From the NCBI GenBank assembly GCA_029938555.1, contig JAOZUR010000010.1, forward strand, positions 1 to 62,277: a stretch of 62,277 nt of DNA. The letters run 5' to 3'. Source of the DNA: Candidatus Sabulitectum sp. Lineage in GTDB: Bacteria > Fermentibacterota > Fermentibacteria > Fermentibacterales > JCC-6. Positions 17,139 to 26,183 of the stretch are shown one piece after another (position 1 is the stretch's first letter; each line of letters starts with the position of its first letter). Both the position numbers and the translations under genes were made by a program. The notes below the pieces were generated by a model, which did not search any database, was not told the DNA's origin, and worked only from the letters and a program-made list of their open reading frames with translations.

Positions 17139-17759
17139 GTGAGAGTTATTCTTGTTTTGTTAGTTGTAACATTTTCTGTATCAGCAGAAACTGTATTTGT
17201 AGAGAACTGCGATTTATGGGCAGAAATAGATGGAATTAATCTAATTTTAGAAAATGCAGATGAATTAGACTCTGAAACTCTTGAAGGCTTGTTTCAACAG
17301 ACGGTGGAAATTGTTGTTTCTTCTGAGTTATCGCAACAATTCGAAGATCTCAGGGCTGATGCTTTTGAACATGATAGTTTCCAAGAAATCGATGCTTATA
17401 CAAACCGAGCCGGTATTGCTGTTAATGTATTCATCATGGGTGAGTCAAACAATATAGGTGTGAATGTTGCAGCTTTTTACGAATTGAGTACGCCAGATTC
17501 AGAAGCTAATTCTTTTTTCTTAGTGTGTACAGGCGGTTTCTATGCCGGTAACAATCAGATAGGTACTGCAGAGCTACCTGCATGGATGATTAGAACAGAA
17601 TCAAGCGCACAGGCTGTTATAGACCATGACCAAGCGCAAGAATGGTTAAGCTTCTGGACAGACATTCAGACTTCTCTTGATGGGTATTTCCTAGAAATAG
17701 CAAACCATACAATCCTAAATCTGAATCAAGTTCTCTTGACACCTAAAATTTCGGTATAG
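17139..17759 (+). CDS. Secreted hypothetical protein
   Basis: A 206-residue exported protein of unknown function. The signal peptide MRVILVLLVVTFSVSAET precedes a strongly acidic mature chain with mixed helix and strand character (NADELDSETLEGLF, DHDQAQEWLSFWTDIQ). Two to three cysteines are present, one just after the signal peptide (FVENCDLW). No domain is recognised. Start GTG 17139 follows AGGGGGGAAATT. It stands alone between its promoter and the converging PEBP gene and lacks the C-terminal motif seen in its divergent neighbour. Confidence 0.72.
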   Translation: MRVILVLLVVTFSVSAETVFVENCDLWAEIDGINLILENADELDSETLEGLFQQTVEIVVSSELSQQFEDLRADAFEHDSFQEIDAYTNRAGIAVNVFIMGESNNIGVNVAAFYELSTPDSEANSFFLVCTGGFYAGNNQIGTAELPAWMIRTESSAQAVIDHDQAQEWLSFWTDIQTSLDGYFLEIANHTILNLNQVLLTPKISV

Positions 17760-17784
17760 CTCAAAATACTAAACAGCTACTAAT

Positions 17785-18231
17785 TTAAGTGTAAATACAT
17801 CCCACACTGGCTGTTCCAAGTATGTGCCCCTTCATGGCCGATTGAAGAATTGAAGCTGTTACATCTTCATCGGCTATGGACAACATTTTGTCAAGCGCAT
17901 ACAATTCAAATTTTAATGATAAATCGGGCTGCTTTTCAAGCGGTCCGGCCCAACCCACACCCAATAGATCATTAACTCCCTGTCGCATTCCAGCAGGCAG
18001 AGTCTGCTTTGCAGGCAATCTTCCATAGACTGTTTTTGTTTGAGTTATAATGTTCCATAAAACCCATAAAACCTGGCCCTGTGAGGAAGTACAGATCAAT
18101 GCTAAACTTTCGGTACCCTCCGGTTCTTCTGCCCACCCAAACGGCGGAGATGCATTAAGCCCTGCTGCCGTATACCAACTCGGTAGATATCCACCATCAT
18201 TAAAAGCACTACTGCAAATTTTAAATTCCAT
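17785..18231 (-). CDS. PEBP (YbhB/YbcL) family protein
   Basis: A 148-residue phosphatidylethanolamine-binding-protein-like domain, the bacterial YbhB/YbcL group. Characteristic positions are the N-terminal FNDGGYLPSWYTAAGLNASPP, ESLALICTS (the usual S-L-A-L-I strand), VLWVLWNI in place of the family's H-W-x-x-x-x-I segment, and a C-terminal LKFELYALD-K strand. The usual central histidine after the ligand-pocket D-P-D motif is not evident, so the anion pocket may be altered. No signal peptide, so cytoplasmic. It lies 2 bases from the cation-efflux gene and is probably the last gene of that transcript. Biological role unknown. Confidence 0.78.
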   Translation of the reverse strand: MEFKICSSAFNDGGYLPSWYTAAGLNASPPFGWAEEPEGTESLALICTSSQGQVLWVLWNIITQTKTVYGRLPAKQTLPAGMRQGVNDLLGVGWAGPLEKQPDLSLKFELYALDKMLSIADEDVTASILQSAMKGHILGTASVGCIYT

Positions 18232-18233
18232 TA

Positions 18234-19226
18234 TTACTCCTTCTTTACCCTCTGTAAAGCAATATATTCATTCTTTTCCCTGCTGTAAATACCCTTACTC
18301 AATCTGCTACAATTATCAGCATCACCACAAGGAGAAAAAGGTTCAACTCTTGCAATAACATCCCGTACTGATGAATCACACTCCATTATACAGACTTCAA
18401 CGCTCTTACCTATAGCATATCCATCTATCACTTGGATATCTGAATCCACCTGAAGATGAAGGTCAACATATATACCTCCCCCTTGCATTCTAGCTCTGAA
18501 TTTATGAATACTGATCACACCGGTTTCTTTCTCGGCTGCTTTTTTCATTTTGCTCACGACTTCAGAAGGCGGGGCTGAGTTTGTAACTTCTCCTATCACC
18601 GGTTGTAATACATTCCATCCTGCTTTAATCACAAAGATTGAAACAATAAAACCACCAATACTATCCAAAAACATAAATGAACTGCTAAAAAATGAAGCGG
18701 TGACCGCAACTAAAACAGGAATAGAACTAAAACCATCTGATCTGTGGTGCCATGCGTTTGCAGCAAGCGCACCAGAGCCTGTTTCTCTTGCTTTAAGCAA
18801 AGTCCATCGAAACAAAACTTCTTTTGCTACAAGCGAAAGAACTGCTGCAATTATTGCAAATAAACTCGGCCTGATTGATGAAGAATCACTGCCAATGGCT
18901 TTAAGAGAATCTATTGTAATTCCTACCCCAGTTAGCAGTAACATCAGGCCTATAAACAAACTAACAACAGTTTCAATACCCTTGTGCCCCAGTGGATGGG
19001 TATCATCCGGGGGTTTACACCAGAATCTAGCTCCAACAATTATGGCAATATCTGTTGTAAGATCAGAAAGACTATGAACCGCATCAGCAATCAAAGCTCG
19101 ACTTCCAGATAAAACTCCAGCATATCCTTTCAAGACTGTGAGAATTATATTCACCCAAAGCCCTACAACCGCTGTGTGCTGTATTATCTCAGATTTATCT
19201 TGCGACTCTTGAAATATATCTGGCAT
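18234..19226 (-). CDS. Cation diffusion facilitator (CDF) metal efflux transporter
   Basis: Inner-membrane divalent-metal/proton antiporter of 330 residues. About six transmembrane helices carry the metal-site motifs ADAVHSLSDL (helix 2, near residue 47) and WHHRSDGFSS (helix 5, near 161), followed by a cytoplasmic domain of about 90 residues containing HKFRARMQGGGIYVDLHLQVD. The aspartate/histidine pattern D-x3-D ... H-x3-D suggests Zn2+, Fe2+ or Mn2+; the exact metal is not readable here. The tail after the domain has three cysteines (CGDADNCSR). The start overlaps the M20 peptidase gene by 32 bases. The TM and domain order match YiiP/FieF. Confidence 0.92.
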   Translation of the reverse strand: MPDIFQESQDKSEIIQHTAVVGLWVNIILTVLKGYAGVLSGSRALIADAVHSLSDLTTDIAIIVGARFWCKPPDDTHPLGHKGIETVVSLFIGLMLLLTGVGITIDSLKAIGSDSSSIRPSLFAIIAAVLSLVAKEVLFRWTLLKARETGSGALAANAWHHRSDGFSSIPVLVAVTASFFSSSFMFLDSIGGFIVSIFVIKAGWNVLQPVIGEVTNSAPPSEVVSKMKKAAEKETGVISIHKFRARMQGGGIYVDLHLQVDSDIQVIDGYAIGKSVEVCIMECDSSVRDVIARVEPFSPCGDADNCSRLSKGIYSREKNEYIALQRVKKE

Positions 19227-20490
19227 AAAAATTCACACACCTTAAATAATCTGCTATGGAAATACTTTCATCTACTGAATGCAAGGCACCTATACCTCTA
19301 TGATCCAAATGAACAGGCATAAAGCGATATACATTTTCTGCTACTTTACAGTACCTGCGTGAATCGGTCGCTGCAGGAAAAATCCCGCACCGAAACCCTG
19401 TACCACACGGAATGACTTCCTGAATAGATTGCTTCATAACAAGAAAATCTCTTGTACTCACATTAGAAACAATTGAAGCTTCTGATACACTGGCATTATC
19501 TAAAAGAGTAACCGAAATATCTAGGTGTTTTACAAGTTTCTGTATAAATGATTGCACCTGGGCCACTGAAATGCCTGGAGAAGGTCTGGTATTAACAACA
19601 ACTTTAGCCTCCGCTGGCAGAACGTTTTCCTTGCACCCTGCGGACAGTATTGTCGGTGCTATTGTGGTTTCAAGCCACCTTGACGATTTTATCTCAAGAG
19701 GTACTTCTGGTAAAGGCATAGGAGTGTTCTCAAGCAGAACTATAGCTGAAGCAAGAGAACCGATAGCTGTTTTATCTGGCGGAACAGAAGAGTGTCCCTG
19801 GGTTGCAAATGAAGTTAATTGGAATGATGCATAACCTTTTTCAGCAATGGCAAGTTCAGCTGTTGTTGAACCATCTGACTCAGAGTATATGTACCCACCT
19901 TCATCCAGAACACTGCTACACTGAATACCTCTCTGTAAAAAATTATCTGCTATTGCTTTTGCTCCGGCAAGCCCCCCGATTTCCTCATCATGCCCAAATG
20001 CCAAATACACTGTACGCTTCGGTTTATAACCTTGGGAAATCAAGAGTGAAACAGCCTCAAGCATTCCAGCATAACCACACTTGTAATCAATAGAACCTCT
20101 ACCACAGATTCTTCCTTCTGAAACCTTTCCACCAAAAGGATCAAAAGACCAGTCTTCTAACTGACCCACAGGAACCACATCCTGATGAGCGGCGAGCATC
20201 ACAGGAGTTTGTGATAAATCACCCTGCCACTTAAGAAGAATTGAAGCACCACCAAAAATTTCTAACTCCAGATTAGAAAATACATTACTCCAAGCTGTTT
20301 GCGAATACGATCTCATGTTGTGAAAAGGTTCTAATGAAAAGCCATCAGGAGCCGATATAGTTGGAAATTTGAGTATTTCAGCGAATCGGTGAATAACATC
20401 ACCGGTGGCTTCCCTGGAAAGCATAAAACTTTCCAGGGAAGAATTTAGATTAGTTTGTAACATTAACCCATCTGATGTTAAAACCTTCAT
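19195..20490 (-). CDS. M20 family metallopeptidase (carboxypeptidase-like)
   Basis: Zinc peptidase of up to 431 residues related to the Gly-X carboxypeptidase / PM20D1 branch. Metal and catalytic motifs are MLAAHQDVVPVG (His and catalytic Asp), CGRGSIDYKCG (bridging Asp), FGHDEEIGGLAG (catalytic Glu pair) and the distal HLDHRGIGALHSVDES near the C-terminus. A dimerisation/lid insert lies between residues about 215 and 330. No signal peptide, so probably cytosolic. The start is uncertain: ATG 20490 or ATG 20463, both inside the 3' end of the zinc-ribbon gene, neither with a strong ribosome site. It overlaps the CDF gene by 32 bases. Confidence 0.88.
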   Translation of the reverse strand: MKVLTSDGLMLQTNLNSSLESFMLSREATGDVIHRFAEILKFPTISAPDGFSLEPFHNMRSYSQTAWSNVFSNLELEIFGGASILLKWQGDLSQTPVMLAAHQDVVPVGQLEDWSFDPFGGKVSEGRICGRGSIDYKCGYAGMLEAVSLLISQGYKPKRTVYLAFGHDEEIGGLAGAKAIADNFLQRGIQCSSVLDEGGYIYSESDGSTTAELAIAEKGYASFQLTSFATQGHSSVPPDKTAIGSLASAIVLLENTPMPLPEVPLEIKSSRWLETTIAPTILSAGCKENVLPAEAKVVVNTRPSPGISVAQVQSFIQKLVKHLDISVTLLDNASVSEASIVSNVSTRDFLVMKQSIQEVIPCGTGFRCGIFPAATDSRRYCKVAENVYRFMPVHLDHRGIGALHSVDESISIADYLRCVNFYARYISRVAR

Positions 20491-21376
20491 ATCCTAATGA
20501 ATCTGTATAAACTGCAACGCTGTCTATGATATCCATTGCTTCGCCAAAAGTAGACTCTGATGGAAAAATCATGGTAATATGAACAGGGCGATCCTCAGTA
20601 TTCTTTCGCTCTATAGATCTAACAGCTTGATTAAATCCACGAGTAAATACTGACTGATTGAATCCATAACCACTGATAGGTTCAGCAACATCTGTATCAA
20701 ACTCTTCAATCATGCACCTGATCCAGCCGTCTGTGAACAATATTTTAAGCTCCACAGGCTGAGTTCCAGTAGTATCTCTTAAAACTGGAAGAATTGGTGC
20801 AGAAAAATAACTTGTTTCCGTGGAATCTTTCCATGCATAAACAGAATCCGGTAATAATGATCTAAAATCATTACCATTTATTTTCTGTAACATATAATTC
20901 ACCACTGGCTGAATAGACATGGAACCACTACCTAGGAATGATACTTTTGTACCCTCTGGAATTAAGGCAAGATTCACATTTGTTCTAGGAGATGCCGAAG
21001 TTCCCTCGGCATTAAAAACGTAAACAATGTCTGTACCAAGCATCAAAGGCAAAGAGTCAATTGGGATTTCTTCTTCAACTATTTCGTGTGCTATATCTAT
21101 TTCAGATTCAACCTCAGCACGTTCGAAACTGGTGAAAATAAAAAGAGCGCCAGCAGCTCCCACCAAAAACACAATCAATCCAATCAGGCCTGATTTTGTT
21201 TTTTGCGCAGGAACAAGATTAGGAGCCTTAGGGTTTTCATCAGGATCTACAAGTGCTTTTTGCATTGCAGCACGCTGATCCTTCATGGAATCTGTCTGAG
21301 GCTCAAGTCTGAACCCACAATTGTCGCACTTACCGGAATTTCGATGATTATCATAACCACAATCTCTACAACGCAT
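20450..21376 (-). CDS. Zinc-ribbon membrane-anchored protein of unknown function
   Basis: A 308-residue protein beginning with a zinc ribbon, MRCRDCGYDNHRNSGKCDNCGFRL, then a short acidic linker and one transmembrane helix (about 62-82, GLIGLIVFLVGAAGALFIFT). The remaining 220 residues, probably outside the inner membrane, include TDIVYVFNAEGTSASPRTNV, SFLGSGSMSIQPVVNYMLQ and DSVYAWKDSTET. The blocks and order resemble a von Willebrand-like or periplasmic-binding-like fold, but I cannot assign one. It overlaps the M20 gene at its 3' end and touches the PPIase lipoprotein gene by one base at its 5' end (ATG/TAA-type junction), so the three are one transcript. Confidence 0.7.
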   Translation of the reverse strand: MRCRDCGYDNHRNSGKCDNCGFRLEPQTDSMKDQRAAMQKALVDPDENPKAPNLVPAQKTKSGLIGLIVFLVGAAGALFIFTSFERAEVESEIDIAHEIVEEEIPIDSLPLMLGTDIVYVFNAEGTSASPRTNVNLALIPEGTKVSFLGSGSMSIQPVVNYMLQKINGNDFRSLLPDSVYAWKDSTETSYFSAPILPVLRDTTGTQPVELKILFTDGWIRCMIEEFDTDVAEPISGYGFNQSVFTRGFNQAVRSIERKNTEDRPVHITMIFPSESTFGEAMDIIDSVAVYTDSLGYEGFNIRWVNVTN

Positions 21377-23064
21377 TAAATAACCTCCAATGAACTCTCT
21401 GTTGTTAAAACAGAGTCTACTTCCATAGGGATGTAAAAGCCCTCAAAATACCCTTCATCTATGTATAAATGATACTCATTAGACAGGCTATCAACAAGTG
21501 CTTCAATGGTGGTAGTCTCCATACGCTGACTGGCTTCAGAAACAACTCTTTCTCTTATCTCGTGAAGTTCTGGAATTCGTTCTTCAATAACCTTATCTAG
21601 TTTGAGCCAGAGGGCTGTAGAGTCTGATAATTGAATTATTGCTGCATCTGCAACTATTAAACTGAACAGAGATTCGCGGTCGTTTTCAGGAATCATGTGT
21701 CTTGAAAGTGGAACAGTAATTGTTTCCTCACCTTCTGCAAGAATGGGAGGGAAAAATTCAAAAGTATCCACAGACTCAAGCAAATCCTGTCCAGAAGACA
21801 TCATGGACTCAGCAGTGGCGATTTTTTCATTACTGGCAAGAAAAAGAACATGAAAAACGCGAGATTCTGTAATTGGCAATTCATCTCTTAACTCCAGATA
21901 AACTTCGTTCATCAGCACAGAATCAACCTGAATAGAAGGGGCAAGAACCACTTCATAATACTTATCTAGAACCGCTTCCCAGTGTTTTGCTTCAATGGTA
22001 CGAGCGATTTCAGGAATAGTATCAAGACCGTAAGAAATAGCCTCTTCCATCTGTATATCAAACATGGCTAATCTTGTTGCATAACTACTGAGCCATTTGC
22101 TTTTATTAGTGTATCTAGGCATGTAACCAGGCAATCCAAGAATGTTTTCAGTTACAGAAAAGAGATCCCTAGATCCACCGTCCCAAGAAACAGCCACAAG
22201 ATCAAGTTCGTCAGGTGAAAAAATGCCAAACATCTGCCCGCGCGCATCTGCTTTTGAAGCCATTAATTCAATTGCTTCAGTATTTATTTGAACATTATAA
22301 ACTACCTTTAAGCTGTCTTCAAGGAATTTTTTTCTCGACTCTCTTGCTCTGGAGAGTAACATTCCAGCAATTCGTGAAGAATCAACATCAAACGAAAATG
22401 GTTCATAAGTCCATATAGAATCAATTTGAAGCATCCGCCAGCCGAGAGTTACTGGGAAAGGATCTATAACATCCCCAACTTCCGCGGATAGAAGATATTC
22501 AAAATCCATTACATTAGAAAAATTCCGATCATCCAGAGTGATTATACCCTCTGTCTGTCTGATTATTTCATCCATTGCTAAATCTACAGCCAGTCTCGAA
22601 AGATTTTCACCATTTTTTACCATGTTTAAAACACTATCCATTACAAGACTGTCTTCATGATAAAAACAAGTGTAGGATATTCCAGTGCCCATGGTTTCCC
22701 AGAAATCTCTAATTGTTTGATCTTCCAATTCAACCTGATCAAGTACATAGGAAAGCCACTGAGCCTGAAGTATCTCACGACTTCTTTCATGAGTAAGTCG
22801 CAAAACTTCCCTGTCATTATCAAGGCCAATTGCTAATGCATGTGTTATAAAAAGTTCACGGGCAACTATGTTTTCTTTAAAAACATCAACTGAAACAGTA
22901 TCACCACGGAATCTCTCAAAAGAATCTTCTATATTCGCAGGGTAAATTGACCGGTCTCCAACTACAATAACAGCCCCGTCAGTTGGGGGCTCAAAACCCT
23001 GCTCACATGCCAAAAGTAGGACCATAAATGCGATCCCCAAGAAAAATACAATTGCCTTCTTCAA
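21376..23064 (-). CDS. Lipoprotein, SurA/PpiD-like peptidyl-prolyl isomerase family
   Basis: A 562-residue exported lipoprotein: MKKAIVFFLGIAFMVLLLACEQ has a clear lipobox ending in Cys20. The architecture (helical N-terminal chaperone-like region, a central parvulin-like segment around 140-220 with VKNGENLSRLAVDLA and DPFPVTLGWRMLQIDS, then another helical region and a second degenerate repeat) fits periplasmic foldases that assist outer-membrane proteins. The parvulin motif is weakly conserved, so isomerase activity is uncertain. First gene of the operon with the zinc-ribbon, M20, CDF and PEBP genes. Divergent from dacB. Confidence 0.68.
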   Translation of the reverse strand: MKKAIVFFLGIAFMVLLLACEQGFEPPTDGAVIVVGDRSIYPANIEDSFERFRGDTVSVDVFKENIVARELFITHALAIGLDNDREVLRLTHERSREILQAQWLSYVLDQVELEDQTIRDFWETMGTGISYTCFYHEDSLVMDSVLNMVKNGENLSRLAVDLAMDEIIRQTEGIITLDDRNFSNVMDFEYLLSAEVGDVIDPFPVTLGWRMLQIDSIWTYEPFSFDVDSSRIAGMLLSRARESRKKFLEDSLKVVYNVQINTEAIELMASKADARGQMFGIFSPDELDLVAVSWDGGSRDLFSVTENILGLPGYMPRYTNKSKWLSSYATRLAMFDIQMEEAISYGLDTIPEIARTIEAKHWEAVLDKYYEVVLAPSIQVDSVLMNEVYLELRDELPITESRVFHVLFLASNEKIATAESMMSSGQDLLESVDTFEFFPPILAEGEETITVPLSRHMIPENDRESLFSLIVADAAIIQLSDSTALWLKLDKVIEERIPELHEIRERVVSEASQRMETTTIEALVDSLSNEYHLYIDEGYFEGFYIPMEVDSVLTTESSLEVI

Positions 23065-23160
23065 AATTTCTCCGTTTCTTACTAATAATTTGTAGTTTTA
23101 CAAACGCACCAGATAGTATTATTGTTGCTCTTTATACTTGAATTGTCAACAGGAGGCAAA

Positions 23161-24510
23161 ATGTCAGTTTTCTTCAATTTACTGATTACCGGTTTTTTAA
23201 TCATGCAACCGTCTCCAACCATTCCATCATCCTGGAATGCTGGCATCTTAGTTGTTGATTTGGCTTCAGAAAATACTCTAGTTTCAATAAATTCAGAGAT
23301 AGCATTTAGACCTGCTAGTACTGTAAAGGCTGTTACTACCCTTTCTGCCCTTAGCTCGCTGGGATCAGCCCATGTTTACCATACCTCAATAAAAGTTGAT
23401 ACTACTACGAACTCAATCTTTCTGGTTGGTTCAGGAGCGCCTTTACTTTCAATAGAAGATGTGACCAGAGCAGCAATGGAAACAGTAGCTCTGCTTCCAA
23501 CAAGAAATAACTGGAATCTTTACCTTGATCCTTCCGCGATTGCAGGGGAAACCCATCTTCCCGGGTGGAGTTCTTCCGACTGGAACAGAACATATTGCCC
23601 TCCTGTAGAGCCTTTGTGTATAGGTGACAATATACTAGAAATAGTTGTGGCTTCTATAAACGGAAATATCAGATTGTTTACATACCCCCCGCTGCCTGGA
23701 TTAAATCTATTTAGAAATAATCTCTCCACTGGACAAACTACAGCAATCACGGCAATCGGTGGGAATTGGGAGACAGGTTTGCCTGAAATGATCATATCAG
23801 GCACCATTAGAAACAATTCAAGAGAAATTCTTTACAAACCTTTCGCAGGCGCTCCAGGAGAGCTAGTTATGGTTTTGCAGGATGAACTTATTGATTGGGG
23901 AATAACTGTTAGTTATAACGGCATAAGAGATGCTAGTACCAGTGACAATCTACTTACCACTGCTATTATGTACTCAGATCCACTCTGGATGATACTTGGT
24001 TCAATGAATAAATGGAGTAGGAACATAGTTGCAGAGCAAATACTCAGGACTATTGCAAATGAAGTTACAGGGCAGCCAGGCTCAACAAGAGCAGGTTGTG
24101 ACATTTCAGGTGCACTTCTAACAGATTTATCTCCAAACTCTGAATCCAGCAATTGGCAACTTGCTGACGGATCAGGATTATCTAGATTAAATCTACTTAC
24201 CCCTGCACAACTTGTGGCAGTTTTTGTTGCAGGAGCAGAATCACTTGAATTCGGACCGGAATTTCTTGCCTCTTTTCCTGTGAATGGCGTAGATGGAACT
24301 CTTTCGCGCAGAATGAGTGATCTTCCTGCAGGTAGCTTCAGGGGAAAAACTGGCTCACTTAATGATACCTGTACTATTGCAGGCATTCTTACAAGTCAAA
24401 GTGGCAGAAAACTGGCTCTGGCAATATTTCTGGAGTTCCCTCAAGGGCAGATATGGAGAGCCAGAGCCTGGCAAGATAATTATATAGAATCTCTGTATTG
24501 GGCTTTATAA
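23161..24510 (+). CDS. dacB: D-alanyl-D-alanine carboxypeptidase / endopeptidase (PBP4 family)
   Basis: Periplasmic peptidoglycan hydrolase of 449 residues, peptidase family S13. After a signal peptide (MSVFFNLLITGFLIMQPS) the three penicillin-binding motifs appear: S-x-x-K as ASTVKAV near residue 52, S-x-N as KWSRNIVAEQ near residue 285, and K-T-G as RGKTGSLNDT near residue 395. A large insert between the first two is typical of PBP4. Start ATG 23161 follows CAGGAGGCAAA; a longer in-frame start at 23122 would place the signal peptide too deep. Single gene, convergent with efp. Confidence 0.93.
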   Translation: MSVFFNLLITGFLIMQPSPTIPSSWNAGILVVDLASENTLVSINSEIAFRPASTVKAVTTLSALSSLGSAHVYHTSIKVDTTTNSIFLVGSGAPLLSIEDVTRAAMETVALLPTRNNWNLYLDPSAIAGETHLPGWSSSDWNRTYCPPVEPLCIGDNILEIVVASINGNIRLFTYPPLPGLNLFRNNLSTGQTTAITAIGGNWETGLPEMIISGTIRNNSREILYKPFAGAPGELVMVLQDELIDWGITVSYNGIRDASTSDNLLTTAIMYSDPLWMILGSMNKWSRNIVAEQILRTIANEVTGQPGSTRAGCDISGALLTDLSPNSESSNWQLADGSGLSRLNLLTPAQLVAVFVAGAESLEFGPEFLASFPVNGVDGTLSRRMSDLPAGSFRGKTGSLNDTCTIAGILTSQSGRKLALAIFLEFPQGQIWRARAWQDNYIESLYWAL

Positions 24511-24515
24511 GATTT

Positions 24516-25076
24516 TTACTTAACTCGCTCCATGTACTGACCAGTTCTAGTATCAACCCTAATTTTTTCGCCTTCCTTAACAAACAATGGAACCTGAACA
24601 ATTACACCTGTTTCAAGTGTGGCAGGTTTTGTACCGCCTGTTGCAGTATCACCCTTTAAACCTGGATCTGATTTTGTAATAGTAAGTTCTACAAAATTTG
24701 GTGCTTCTACCATAATGGGTCTTTCATCTACAGAAAGAACATCTATCTGAGAATTATCTGTCAAAAAATTAGCTGCATCCCCAATAAGATCAACTGAAAG
24801 ATCAATCTGCTCATAAGTATTTGGATCCATCACAGTATATAAGCTATCGGTATGATACAAAAGCTGATATGGCCTTCTTTCTAATCTAATTTCTGTAACT
24901 CGTTCACCTGCTCGCCATGTTTTTTCAATCACTTTACCGGAAAGAACATCTTTTAACTTCGACCGTACAAAAGCTGCACCCTTACCGGGGTTTACATGTT
25001 GAAATTCACTAATTTGATAGTATTTACCATTAATATCTAAAACCATGCCTCGTCTAAATTCATTAGATGTAGCCAT
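24516..25076 (-). CDS. efp: Translation elongation factor P
   Basis: Relieves ribosome stalling at consecutive prolines. The 186 residues form the three-barrel EF-P: KOW-like N-domain with the modification loop QHVNPGKGAAFVRSKL (Lys about 34 is the usual modified residue), OB domain, and C-terminal OB domain ending in DTRTGQYMERVK. No EF-P lysylation genes are in this window, so the modification type is open. It is the last gene of the long minus-strand envelope operon, 7 bases after aroQ, and ends 5 bases from the converging dacB. Confidence 0.97.
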   Translation of the reverse strand: MATSNEFRRGMVLDINGKYYQISEFQHVNPGKGAAFVRSKLKDVLSGKVIEKTWRAGERVTEIRLERRPYQLLYHTDSLYTVMDPNTYEQIDLSVDLIGDAANFLTDNSQIDVLSVDERPIMVEAPNFVELTITKSDPGLKGDTATGGTKPATLETGVIVQVPLFVKEGEKIRVDTRTGQYMERVK

Positions 25077-25083
25077 TAGTTGC

Positions 25084-25521
25084 TTACCTCCGCAGCAGTT
25101 CGGTAACTGTGTTTATCGCCATCAAATAACCATGAATGCCTGCACCGGAAATAACAACATCGGCCCCTTGAGCAGTTAGCATTCTGTGTCTGTATGGCTC
25201 TCGCTTATGAATCTGAGAAATATGTACTTCTATTACCGGACCGTCAAAAGCTCGCATAGCATCCAGAACAGCAACAGAAGTGTGAGAAAAACCCCCAGGG
25301 TTAATAATCAATCCAACTGAATCTTTTGAAACTTCCTGAATAGCAGAAATTAATAAACCTTCCTGATCAAATTGATTGAATCGAACAGAATATCCAGAAT
25401 CAATTCCAGTTTTTAACAGATCAACCTCAAGCTGATCAGCGGATATGGAACCATATACCATAGGTTCGCGCAATCCGAGAGAAGCCAAATTGGGTCCATT
25501 AAAAATAGCTAACTTTTTCAT
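25084..25521 (-). CDS. aroQ: 3-dehydroquinate dehydratase, type II
   Basis: Third step of the shikimate pathway: 3-dehydroquinate to 3-dehydroshikimate. The 145-residue chain shows the type II pattern: FNGPNLASLGLREPMVYG at the N-terminus with the catalytic Tyr in VYG, NQFDQEGLLISAIQ, NPGGFSHTSVAVLDAM and the catalytic His region VIEVHISQIHKREPYR. Start ATG 25521 overlaps the stop of the TPR gene as ATGA, so it is translationally coupled; a longer reading from 25554 adds residues not found in the family. Confidence 0.97.
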   Translation of the reverse strand: MKKLAIFNGPNLASLGLREPMVYGSISADQLEVDLLKTGIDSGYSVRFNQFDQEGLLISAIQEVSKDSVGLIINPGGFSHTSVAVLDAMRAFDGPVIEVHISQIHKREPYRHRMLTAQGADVVISGAGIHGYLMAINTVTELLRR

Positions 25522-26180
25522 TTGTCGAATGGCGACAACCCCAACTCCTGGCACTCTTCTGAAGAAAAAAGATTAAACAAACTTCTAGGGGCTCTACTGG
25601 AATTGTCTGTTGATGCATTTGTCTCTGCTGGTATCTGTTTCTCATTCTTTAAAGGAGTTGCTTTATCAGCAGATTCTGTTTTCTTTTGTGCAGCCAGTAT
25701 GGAAGCCATTCTATCGTTGGTAGGATAAGTGACATTCTGCCCTGTTACCCTAGCTTCTCTTTCCGCTTCTTTTTTTCTTTCTTTAGCTTTTTTCAGTATT
25801 GATTCAATTTCTGGATCCCCAGGGTATTCAAAAAGATATTCTTCAAAAAGCTCAATAGAACGATTCCACTTTTCTTTTTCGTAATATATTTCAGCAAGAC
25901 TACGAATTGCAATCAAGTTTAATGGATCAATTGATATGACTTTTTGGAAAACTTCAAGAGCTTCATCTTTCAATTTTTCATTAAGAGCACATCTACCAAA
26001 AACAACATTAACTGAAATATTATCGGGCCAGCTTTTTAATCCTTTTCTGGCCACTTCCAGTGCTTCAGTATTTCTTCCAGAATGACGAAGTTTACCGGCC
26101 AGCCTTACACACAAAGCTGGGGATGGTGCAGAAAGCCATTTCTGGTACAGATCCTGTATATCACTTTCAATGTGGGGCAT
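25518..26180 (-). CDS. TPR-repeat protein
   Basis: A 220-residue soluble protein with about three tetratricopeptide repeats between residues 5 and 135 (for example NIISVNVVF-like helices and PLNLIAIRSLAEIYYEKEKWNRSIELFEEYLFEYPGD, read in pieces), then a charged, low-complexity linker rich in Lys, Glu and Ala and a short C-terminal tail LFNLFSSEECQELGLSPF. No signal peptide. Such proteins scaffold other proteins; the partner is not known. It starts 3 bases after the lipoprotein gene and overlaps aroQ by 4 bases. Confidence 0.8.
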   Translation of the reverse strand: MPHIESDIQDLYQKWLSAPSPALCVRLAGKLRHSGRNTEALEVARKGLKSWPDNISVNVVFGRCALNEKLKDEALEVFQKVISIDPLNLIAIRSLAEIYYEKEKWNRSIELFEEYLFEYPGDPEIESILKKAKERKKEAEREARVTGQNVTYPTNDRMASILAAQKKTESADKATPLKNEKQIPAETNASTDNSSRAPRSLFNLFSSEECQELGLSPFDK

Positions 26181-26183
26181 TTT